Source: Eutrophocola sp965662685
Lineage (GTDB): Bacteria; Pseudomonadota; Gammaproteobacteria; Pseudomonadales; Pseudohongiellaceae
Direction: 5' to 3'
Length of the DNA stretch: 6,595 bases
Assembly (NCBI GenBank): GCA_965662685.1
Contig: CBFIIQ010000075.1
Span: 1 to 6,595, forward strand
Within the stretch, counting starts at the first letter, position 1. Each line of letters starts with the position of its first letter. Position numbers and translations under genes: made by a program. The notes beneath the pieces were generated by a model. The model made no database searches and was not told the origin of the DNA. It worked only from the letters and a program-made list of their open reading frames with translations. This document shows positions 1 through 5,288 of this stretch, piece by piece.

Positions 1-28
1 CGGATTATTATGGATATGGGACGAGTTT

Positions 29-77
29 GGATGAAGGATGAAGGAAAAAGGATAAAGGATAAAGGATAAAGGATAAA
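29..77. repeat. Seven in-phase heptamers of the GGATRAA type
   Basis: Two GGATGAA units (29-42), one GGAAAAA (43-49) and four GGATAAA (50-77) follow each other without a break in phase. This looks like replication-slippage growth from a diverging heptamer. Confidence 0.92.
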
Positions 78-115
78 GGTGGGCGGGGCAGGGAGGCGGC
101 AGGCGATATTAAAAA

Positions 116-187
116 AAGAGGCAAGAGAGTAAGAGACAAGAGAGTAAGAGACAAGAGAGTAAGAGACAAGAGGCAAGAGGCAAGAGC
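116..187. repeat. CAAGAG-based tandem repeat array
   Basis: Three perfect 15-bp units CAAGAGAGTAAGAGA lie at 122-136, 137-151 and 152-166. They are followed by 7-bp units CAAGAGG, CAAGAGG and CAAGAGC (167-187) and preceded by a partial AAGAGG. Each 15-bp unit looks like an 8-mer plus a 7-mer version of the same motif. The plus strand is almost all purine. Confidence 0.9.
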
Positions 188-226
188 CAAGCAACCCCTC
201 TCTCAGGCTTCAATGGTTTTCTGGTG

Positions 227-258
227 GTCGGATAAGGACCGCAGGGACGCCATCCGAC
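227..258. repeat. REP-like imperfect palindrome
   Basis: GTCGGAT at 227-233 pairs with ATCCGAC at 252-258 around an 18-nt centre that starts AAGG and ends GCC. The GTCGGATAAGG...GCCATCCGAC layout resembles enterobacterial REP elements in form. It lies directly next to the hairpin at 260-283. Only one copy is seen in the window, so its repetitive nature is inferred. Confidence 0.5.
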
Positions 259-259
259 G

Positions 260-283
260 GGGCGATCTTTGATCGCCCTTTTT
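260..283 (+). terminator. Terminator-like hairpin, plus-strand polarity
   Basis: A perfect 8-bp stem, GGGCGATC/GATCGCCC, encloses a TTT loop and is followed by TTTTT on the plus strand. It would stop transcripts entering from the left. Read on the minus strand, the direction of the cyclase, no T run follows the stem, so it is not a standard terminator for that gene, although it may still stabilise the 3' end. No plus-strand gene is visible to its left. Confidence 0.6.
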
Positions 284-309
284 GCGACTTGCGACTTGCG
301 ACTTGCGAG
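282..309. repeat. Heptamer tandem repeat, TTGCGAC x3 plus one variant
   Basis: TTGCGAC occurs at 282-288, 289-295 and 296-302, followed by TTGCGAG at 303-309. The array ends 2 bp before the cyclase stop codon and begins inside the T run of the terminator-like hairpin. Confidence 0.9.
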
Positions 310-311
310 GG

Positions 312-1616
312 CTAACTAATCTCGCCCTGCATCACGCTTGTGATATTTTTCTTTTCTGCAACCTGATGCAGCATGTAGCGGTAATAATCTTCGAAGCCGG
401 TATTTTGTTGAATCAGTTTGCAGAACTGATGATCGGCTTCAGTAAAATCCTTGTCGTAATAACTGTTAAGCGCATGCTTATGTTGCTCAAGAACTTTTTT
501 CAGGCTCTCGGATGTTTCTGATTTAAGCCCGAGTGGATGGAAGATTTTTGAGATTATTTTCTTACCACGGACATAAACAGTGTCCAGTTCCATGAACTCA
601 ATGTCCGTAGCGGCCATTGCTGTTTCCTCACCACAGATGGTATCCACATGGTAAATCCGGGTCATGGTCTGAAGTCTTGATGAGAGATTCACGGCATCGC
701 CAATCACCGTATAGGCGAGTCGATAACGTGAGCCCATATTGCCAACATTCATCATGCCGGAGTTGATCCCGATGCCCATGATTTGTGAAGGCCAGCCTTT
801 GAGAACATAACTATCTGACAGTTTTTTTACCGCTTCCTGCATCTCGAAACTGGCAGCTACTGCGCGACGGGCATGATCTTCCTGGGTCACCGGGGCACTC
901 CAGAAAGTCATGATGGAGTCACCTATATACTTGTCTATGGTGGCACCATGTTTGTATAGAATCTGGGTCAGTGCATTAAAATAATCATTGAGCATTTTAA
1001 CCAGTTCTTTGGGAGTCAGTTGTTCTGAAATTCCGGAGAAATTATGCAGGTCACAAAACAGTACCGTCATATATTTTGACTCTCCCTCAAGATTGATACT
1101 TTCACTTTGCATGCTCAATTCAGAAACAATTTCAGGAGGGACATATTGACCGAACATATCCAGTAGTTTTTGCTTTTTCTGGGTTTCGGTAAAATAGTTC
1201 ATCAGTACATTCATACCAAACAGGACAAGAATCACCAGCAGGCTGTACTGCATCGGTATTGCCGTTTCACGAAACGGGTAGGCAATGCCGAGGGTGGTTG
1301 GCGGAATGGTAAATACGAAGATAAGTAAAGAGGCCGCTATTGGTTTCAGGATGGGTAAGCTAATACCCAGAATGATGCCGGACACCAACATTAAAATAAA
1401 CTCTGCAGAGTGGAACACTGCCGGCAGTTTGATCTCCCCGGTTGGCGATAGTAGCAGCTCCGTATTTAAATCAAAGCCCGGAAAGGAATCCAGATTGATA
1501 TTAAGTAAACCGGTTGAATTTAATACAAAGAAAAATACCAGTAATAATAAAAATGCAGACTGGGACCATTCAGTTTTTAAGGATGCCTGGGTGATGTGTA
1601 AAGTAGGCAAATTCAT
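312..1616 (-). CDS. Membrane-bound class III adenylyl cyclase
   Basis: This 434-residue protein is predicted to make cAMP from ATP. Four hydrophobic segments lie at about 20-36, 71-90, 92-113 and 122-142. Then comes the linker FGQYVPPEIVSEL typical of CHASE2-type cyclases, and the catalytic domain from about 180 to 360. Metal-binding Asp189 is in FCDLHNFSG and Asp233 in YIGDSIM. Lys229 (IDKYIGD) and Thr303 (YTVIGDAVN) form the adenine-selecting pair of class IIIb. Asn310 and Arg314 (VNLSSRL) complete the transition-state pair, so it should be active as a homodimer. The C-terminal tail has a TPR-like helix pair. CHASE2 cyclases are usually near 700 residues with a large extracytoplasmic sensor; here only about 35 residues separate the first two membrane helices. 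Start: ATG 1616 is chosen. The frame stays open to TTG 1673, which lies almost on the -10 element and lacks a Shine-Dalgarno. It has its own promoter candidate and follows the pilin terminator. Confidence 0.88.
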   Translation of the reverse strand: MNLPTLHITQASLKTEWSQSAFLLLLVFFFVLNSTGLLNINLDSFPGFDLNTELLLSPTGEIKLPAVFHSAEFILMLVSGIILGISLPILKPIAASLLIFVFTIPPTTLGIAYPFRETAIPMQYSLLVILVLFGMNVLMNYFTETQKKQKLLDMFGQYVPPEIVSELSMQSESINLEGESKYMTVLFCDLHNFSGISEQLTPKELVKMLNDYFNALTQILYKHGATIDKYIGDSIMTFWSAPVTQEDHARRAVAASFEMQEAVKKLSDSYVLKGWPSQIMGIGINSGMMNVGNMGSRYRLAYTVIGDAVNLSSRLQTMTRIYHVDTICGEETAMAATDIEFMELDTVYVRGKKIISKIFHPLGLKSETSESLKKVLEQHKHALNSYYDKDFTEADHQFCKLIQQNTGFEDYYRYMLHQVAEKKNITSVMQGEIS

Positions 1617-1684
1617 GAATGCTGGAAAACCTTCTCGGCACTGGTTTTTATAGTTGAACGAGTATTTTTGCAAAATGAGAGATT

Positions 1685-1690
1685 ATTATA
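1685..1690 (-). promoter_or_regulatory. Candidate -10 element of the cyclase gene
   Basis: The minus strand reads TATAAT, a perfect -10 hexamer, after the pilin terminator. The -35 side is poor (ATATAC/TATACC at 17-18 nt). Transcription would start near 1678, only about 5 nt before the possible TTG start at 1673. This favours the ATG at 1616 as the cyclase start. Confidence 0.4.
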
Positions 1691-1799
1691 CGCATACACT
1701 TTGCATCGGTATATCGCAGCTTATCGGGATATTTTCCCTATTTGTCCGAGCTTGGTGAAATTATTGATACAACACTGTTTAGCCGGCTGGAACAGGCAA

Positions 1800-1827
1800 A
1801 AAAAACCTCGCTATTGTGAGGTTTTTT
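1800..1827 (-). terminator. Intrinsic terminator after the pilin gene
   Basis: A 10-bp stem, AAAAAACCTC with GAGGTTTTTT, encloses an 8-nt loop and is followed on the minus strand by a run of T. It begins 28 nt after the pilin stop. The stem is flanked by A and T runs, so it could work in both directions, but only minus-strand genes adjoin it. It separates the pilin unit from the cyclase. Confidence 0.85.
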
Positions 1828-1855
1828 AGTTTAAAGCTGTAGTTTGTTTGCGGAA

Positions 1856-2521
1856 TTAGATTCTGTAGCAAACTGTATAAGAGCTATCTTCTACATAAGC
1901 CAGTGTTAGCGCAGTAGTTCCGGGTGCAGAATTTGGCGTAGTGCTGGCCACCCCCCTGAATCTGCCACTGGTGGCATCGCCATCGTCAAGTTGGGTATCC
2001 AGTGCAATGGCACTTGTTCCACTCACGTTACCCATGCAAATTTTCAGTCCATTCATGGTGGCGAAAAGTGTACTGGATGCAATTGAGGTCAAGCCGCCAA
2101 AAGCATTCTGTGGTAGAGCCAAAGCGCCGGTTTCAGTCGGATCGCCGGCAATAAAGCCTGCGGAACGCAGATTACTGAAGAAATAACTTGTTTCGTCGGT
2201 AGCACCGGGCGCGAAAATACTCGTGGCATCAGTTATTACACCATTGCCATTACCTGCAAGGCCTGGCCATGAAGCGCCTCTGCCGGTAACTGCACCAGGG
2301 TCATCACCGGGTAAACGTCCATATCGATCCTGATAGGAAAATACTGCTGCAGCCAGACCATTAAAGTCATTTGTGGCTGCCTTGACACGGGAATTCTCAA
2401 TCAACTGCTGTCCCTGTAATACCCCGCCCAAAAGGAGGCCAATAATGACCAGCACGATTGCAATTTCAATCAGGGTGAAACCGCTTTCGTTCTTGGGTGA
2501 ATTAATCTTTATGCTGTTCAT
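1856..2521 (-). CDS. Prepilin-type protein, probable filament subunit (pilin)
   Basis: This is a 221-residue prepilin. The 14-residue leader ends in Gly14, followed by FTLIEIAIVLVIIGLLLGG, giving the prepilin peptidase site and Glu5 (residue 19). The helix continues through VLQGQQLIENSRVKAATNDF, a pattern common in a family of proteobacterial prepilins. The globular part is Gly/Ala/Thr-rich, with YQDRYGRLPGDD (63-74), ALDTQLDDGDATSGRFRG (173-190) and the ending YTVCYRI. Cys162 and Cys218 could form a disulfide that closes a C-terminal loop. The ATG at 2521 is chosen for its strong ribosome binding site. Unlike the crowded operon upstream, this gene stands alone, with its own candidate promoter and a terminator 29 nt after its stop. 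This suggests higher or separately controlled expression, as for a major subunit (inference). The assembly machine is not in the window. Confidence 0.88.
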   Translation of the reverse strand: MNSIKINSPKNESGFTLIEIAIVLVIIGLLLGGVLQGQQLIENSRVKAATNDFNGLAAAVFSYQDRYGRLPGDDPGAVTGRGASWPGLAGNGNGVITDATSIFAPGATDETSYFFSNLRSAGFIAGDPTETGALALPQNAFGGLTSIASSTLFATMNGLKICMGNVSGTSAIALDTQLDDGDATSGRFRGVASTTPNSAPGTTALTLAYVEDSSYTVCYRI

Positions 2522-2528
2522 AACTTGT

Positions 2529-2534
2529 TCTCCT
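2529..2534 (-). promoter_or_regulatory. Strong Shine-Dalgarno that sets the pilin start
   Basis: AGGAGA on the minus strand sits 7 nt before the ATG at 2521. This favours that ATG over the in-frame ATG at 2563, which has no such site and would give an unusually long leader peptide. Confidence 0.8.
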
Positions 2535-2595
2535 AACATGTTACAAGTATTGCTTTTTTGCATTATTGAAAGCTTTGAAGGCTTTTTATACCGGA

Positions 2596-2625
2596 ATAAT
2601 TCTAGTTTCTAGTAATCAATGTCAG
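2596..2625 (-). promoter_or_regulatory. Candidate sigma70-type promoter of the pilin gene
   Basis: On the minus strand CTGACA (2625-2620) resembles the -35 consensus at five of six positions. AATTAT (2601-2596), 18 nt downstream, matches the -10 consensus at four of six. The implied start near 2589 leaves a leader of about 68 nt before the pilin ATG at 2521. A small CTAG-TTT-CTAG dyad (2602-2612) lies in the spacer beside the -10 element and could be an operator. No sigma54-type GG/GC promoter was found in this gap. Confidence 0.4.
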
Positions 2626-2711
2626 GGCACTATATGGAGATATTAAAAATAAAACAATATGTAGGTTTTTTTTACAAAAAACAGTAGTTTAGCGATGAAA
2701 GTTGTAAAAAA

Positions 2712-2727
2712 TATTTACATGTAAATA
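2712..2727. promoter_or_regulatory. 16-bp perfect palindrome, candidate operator
   Basis: TATTTACATGTAAATA is a perfect dyad in the AT-rich gap between the kinase stop and the pilin start, about 190 bp upstream of the pilin ATG. Its dyad form suits a dimeric regulator such as the Fis-HTH response regulator, but no second copy was seen in the window. On the minus strand it is followed by six T residues, so a weak AT-only terminator for the operon is the alternative. Confidence 0.4.
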
Positions 2728-2773
2728 CAGAGGATATTTCAATTAAACGTTAAAATACAACAAGTTAGGTCTA

Positions 2774-3871
2774 TTAGGGAAAAACCCCAGTATTTTTGGC
2801 CACAGGTAGAGAAAGTAAAAAAGACAGAGGTTTGTCGGCCATCGCCTCGGCGGTCAGGCTCCCGCCAGCCGCAATAGCCTGTTGGCGAGCTTGATACAGG
2901 CCAATTCCCAGGCCTGATCCATGTTCACTCCAGAAGGGTTCAAATAATCTTTCTGGCCACAGGCAGGGTTCTCCGTTGTAATCCGTTATTCGGGCAACTA
3001 CCTGTTTATCGTTATGCTCCAGTTCTATTTGTAAATCCAGTTCCGGCTGATTTTGTTTCTTGGTTTGGCGGGAATAATTACCCAGCAAATTATCTATGAT
3101 GCTTTGCAAAGTATCTTTTTGCACACTAACTTCAGCACTACCGGTGATGGCAACAGGCAATTCATAGGCACTGGCACTTTCTTTTAGTACCAGACCCAGT
3201 TCCAGTACTAATTCCTTACTGCTGTTATCAGGAATTTTCATCAAGGCATTTAACATGTGTTGCGCACGATCCCTGACTGCAGGTATGGCTGTTTTAAGAC
3301 TTTCCAGAACCTTGTCTTCCTGGCCAGGCACAGGGTTTTCAAGTTGGTCAGCTGACAGGCTGATAAGCTGTGCCATATTTTTCACATCATGCTGGAGGAA
3401 TACTGTCATTTTTGCAGACTGGTCAAAAGCGCCTTTTACAGTACCCAGCTTGATCCACAGATTCATACGAACCAGAAGAAAAAAGTTATCTGCCAGAGTA
3501 TTGCTGAAATAGCGTTGTTCCCAACCGCTTTTTCCCAGGTAGAGAGAAATAATCAGGGAGATTTCCTGCACCTCGAATTTTTTTTCAATAACGGCGCCAT
3601 CAAGATGGCCGTTGCTGCCGGAGACGTGGGTGCCAAACCAGTCAAGCTTCCAGTTAATACCGGTAAAACCACCTTTTTGAAGTGACTGCCAGCATTGGCG
3701 CAGAAAATCCGGCAGGTCATATTCAAGCTCTTCATTCAGGCGAATAAGTTCCTGACTGCGCAGGGCTTGCATACGATATTGATAAAGGAGCCAACCAGCA
3801 CCGGCGAGAATGGAGCTCCCTACAAGAATAAGATAGGGGTATAAATCAATTGTCGTCACGATTGATTCCAA
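2774..3871 (-). CDS. Membrane-anchored sensor histidine kinase with HDxKN phosphoacceptor box
   Basis: This is a protein of about 365 residues. One transmembrane helix lies at about 12-30, followed by a coiled segment and a roughly 90-residue region without a recognisable sensor fold. The phosphoacceptor motif FLQHDVKNMAQLIS has His161, in the HDxKN form seen in kinases such as PrsK rather than HExRT. The ATPase domain shows an N box IIDNLLGN (258-265), a reduced G1 box TDYNGEP (296-302), LFEPFW (309-314) and a clear G2 box GSGLGIGLY (318-326). The frame has no ATG before residue 34, past the membrane helix, so translation probably begins at TTG 3871 or GTG 3859. These overlap the response regulator's 3' end by 26 or 14 nt and suggest coupled synthesis. 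The obvious partner is the upstream response regulator. The signal is unknown. With so little outside the membrane, it probably senses something at or inside the inner membrane (inference). Confidence 0.85.
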   Translation of the reverse strand: MESIVTTIDLYPYLILVGSSILAGAGWLLYQYRMQALRSQELIRLNEELEYDLPDFLRQCWQSLQKGGFTGINWKLDWFGTHVSGSNGHLDGAVIEKKFEVQEISLIISLYLGKSGWEQRYFSNTLADNFFLLVRMNLWIKLGTVKGAFDQSAKMTVFLQHDVKNMAQLISLSADQLENPVPGQEDKVLESLKTAIPAVRDRAQHMLNALMKIPDNSSKELVLELGLVLKESASAYELPVAITGSAEVSVQKDTLQSIIDNLLGNYSRQTKKQNQPELDLQIELEHNDKQVVARITDYNGEPCLWPERLFEPFWSEHGSGLGIGLYQARQQAIAAGGSLTAEAMADKPLSFLLSLPVAKNTGVFP

Positions 3872-4520
3872 ATTTCTTCATAAAATAATAGATACTTTCG
3901 CGTTTGATCCCCAGTTTTTCGGCACTTCGATAAATATTGAATCCGGTTTCCTTGAGTACCTGCCGCACCAGTTTTTCTTCAGCTTCCTCGCGCACGGCTT
4001 TCAGTCCGTCAGCCACCTTGGCGTTGAGCTGTAGACGCGTCATACCGTCAGCGGATAAATCCTTTTCCTTGGAATGAAACAGAATGGCGCGGTTCACTGC
4101 CCTCAGGATATCTTCCGATCTTGCGGGCTTGGAGAGAAAATCAAAGGCGCCTTCGCGAATGGCATCGAGGGCAGATTTTTCTTCATCCTGGCCAGTAAGC
4201 ACTACAATTTTGGTGGCATGCATGGCGGCGGTAGTCTGGACAATAACATCCAGTCCTTCTTCTGTAGTGTGGGCTTTGGGGGGCAGTCCCAGGTCCAGAA
4301 TCATGACATGAATGGTATGACTGTCATCGCCCAGGATTGCCATGGCGCCGATTTTTGAATCTGTTTCAAGCACATTAAAGCCCTGTATTTCGAGTATGCT
4401 TTTCAATACGGCACGCAAGGGGGGATCATCTTCCACCAGTAATATGGTAAAGGTACCGTTCTTGGCTTTTTTCTTTTCAGCATCATCCATGGCCATGCTT
4501 TCTTCAGTTTTTGTATTCAT
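3846..4520 (-). CDS. Response regulator: receiver domain plus Fis-type helix-turn-helix
   Basis: This is a 224-residue regulator. The receiver domain covers roughly residues 24-148: acidic pocket E30-D31-D32, phosphoacceptor D76 in ILDLGLP, switch Thr109 in VVLTGQ, and Lys131 in FLSKPA. A linker (about 150-180) follows, then a C-terminal Fis-like HTH with VRQVLKETGFNIYRSAEKLG and KRESIYYFMKKFGI (185-219). There is no AAA+ sigma54-interaction domain, so this is not an NtrC-type activator. The layout is like the ActR/RegA/PrrA class, with a longer linker. I start at the ATG at 4520 because it overlaps the upstream prepilin TGA as ATGA, with GCAGG about 9 nt before it. The frame stays open to an ATG at 4574, which would add 18 residues inside the prepilin gene. 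It is partnered with the histidine kinase immediately downstream and presumably acts as a DNA-binding regulator. Its targets are unknown. Confidence 0.88.
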   Translation of the reverse strand: MNTKTEESMAMDDAEKKKAKNGTFTILLVEDDPPLRAVLKSILEIQGFNVLETDSKIGAMAILGDDSHTIHVMILDLGLPPKAHTTEEGLDVIVQTTAAMHATKIVVLTGQDEEKSALDAIREGAFDFLSKPARSEDILRAVNRAILFHSKEKDLSADGMTRLQLNAKVADGLKAVREEAEEKLVRQVLKETGFNIYRSAEKLGIKRESIYYFMKKFGINRDDN

Positions 4521-5287
4521 GGTAATTTGCCTGCAGTTATTAACTTGCTGAACAAGAGGTGAGGTGATATCCATACCACCAGGTCGTCAAAATTTTCTTC
4601 ACTGTAGCCGGTTAAGACGAAGTTGCTGGTATTGCTTACAACATAAGTCCCCCCCAGTGTGGTGCCACTTGCATTTTCCTGTTCATTGGCCGAGGCGGTA
4701 GCAATATCCGTCCAGTTCTTACCCATGGAGAGGACCACTGCGGGGGTAATAGCACTTAAGGTAACGCCGGAACAATCATCGCTGTCACATATGTTTAAAA
4801 ATCCCAGAGAGCTTCCAACCTGAGTTGCTGCATTATTATAGATACTTACTAATCCTGATGTGCCTGTATACCTGGATCCGTTTTGCGTCGTGCTTGCTAC
4901 TGAATAACGGTAAGGGTTGCCCCATGGGTCTTCAAGCAGGCCATCGGCATTGACCGACCCGGAGAGCCCCAGCGTGGCGTTGGGTACCAAGCCATAGAGC
5001 AGATTGCATGATCCCGTTGTAATATTGGCGACGTCTTCAATGCCATTGGTATCAGAATCAGCAGGGCAGGGAAGTCTACCCTGAACCTGGGCAAAACCGT
5101 AAAGCGCCTCTTCAATCTCGCGCAACTTGTTTCTGGCTTCCAGGCGCTTTGTATTTTCTGCACTTTGGCCGATTGCCGTTAACAGACCACCCAGCATGAG
5201 CCCCATTATCATCAATACCATGGCCATCTCAACCAGGGTAAAGCCGGACGCAGAAGAAACTATTTGCGAGTATTTTCTCTGCTTCAT
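4517..5287 (-). CDS. Prepilin-type N-methylation domain protein (type IV pilin / type II pseudopilin-like)
   Basis: This is a 256-residue prepilin. The leader of about 15 residues ends in Gly15, followed by FTLVEMAMVLMIMGLMLGG. That gives the class III prepilin peptidase site G^F and Glu5 (residue 20). The amphipathic helix runs to about residue 66. The globular part has GRLPCPADSD (70-79), the pseudopilin-like DPWGNPYRY (120-128) and the late motif NFDDLVVWIS (232-241). Cysteines 74, 94, 167 and 172 could form disulfides. Length and motifs fit large minor pilins better than a compact major pilin. The start is 1 nt after the upstream stop with an AGGTG about 13 nt before it, and the end overlaps the response regulator start as ATGA. 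It is likely inserted in the inner membrane, cleaved and assembled into a pilus or pseudopilus. Which filament it belongs to cannot be told, because no PilB/C/Q or Gsp core genes are in the window. Confidence 0.88.
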   Translation of the reverse strand: MKQRKYSQIVSSASGFTLVEMAMVLMIMGLMLGGLLTAIGQSAENTKRLEARNKLREIEEALYGFAQVQGRLPCPADSDTNGIEDVANITTGSCNLLYGLVPNATLGLSGSVNADGLLEDPWGNPYRYSVASTTQNGSRYTGTSGLVSIYNNAATQVGSSLGFLNICDSDDCSGVTLSAITPAVVLSMGKNWTDIATASANEQENASGTTLGGTYVVSNTSNFVLTGYSEENFDDLVVWISPHLLFSKLITAGKLP

Positions 5288-5288
5288 A

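Larger units (their letters stand above)
1..311. other. Gene-free, repeat-rich intergenic region downstream of the cyclase
   Basis: No reading frame here looks like a real protein. The region holds three heptamer-based repeat arrays, a G-rich knot at 78-103, a REP-like palindrome and a plus-strand terminator-like hairpin. Positions 29-187 are about 84% purine on the plus strand (134 of 159 by hand count). I see no tRNA, CRISPR array or transposase remnant. Confidence 0.75.

Noticed and set aside
116..187. Possible CRISPR array
   Set aside because: Repeat units are 7-15 bp and contiguous with no unique spacers, so they are simple tandem repeats.
8..190. Minus-strand frame of 60 codons with a Leu-rich start resembling a signal peptide
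   Set aside because: It is a translation of the tandem repeats: the Leu/Ser/Thr periodicity follows the 15-bp unit, and there is no ribosome binding site or family-like sequence.
1285..1653. Plus-strand frame of 122 codons inside the cyclase gene
   Set aside because: It lies opposite the membrane region of a well-supported gene and shows no recognisable domain or ribosome binding site.
2522..2563. Longer pilin start at the ATG at 2563
   Set aside because: It would give a 28-residue leader, while AGGAGA 7 nt before the ATG at 2521 gives a normal 14-residue leader.
2665..2682. GTTTTTT-TTAC-AAAAAAC inverted repeat as terminator of the kinase operon
   Set aside because: The stem is almost entirely A-T with one G-C pair, too weak for a confident intrinsic terminator; it probably reflects AT-richness.
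2701..2761. GTTGTA...TACAAC inverted repeat flanking the palindrome
   Set aside because: Six-bp arms separated by about 50 bp in AT-rich DNA are easily expected by chance.
2522..2773. Sigma54 promoter for the pilin, as in PilR-controlled type IV pilins
   Set aside because: No GG-N10-GC element with the right flanks was found on the minus strand of this gap, and the local regulator lacks an AAA+ domain.
4521..4574. Longer response regulator start at the ATG at 4574
   Set aside because: The extension lies within the prepilin gene, precedes a receiver domain that needs no such extension, and lacks the ATGA coupling and better-placed SD-like site of the ATG at 4520.
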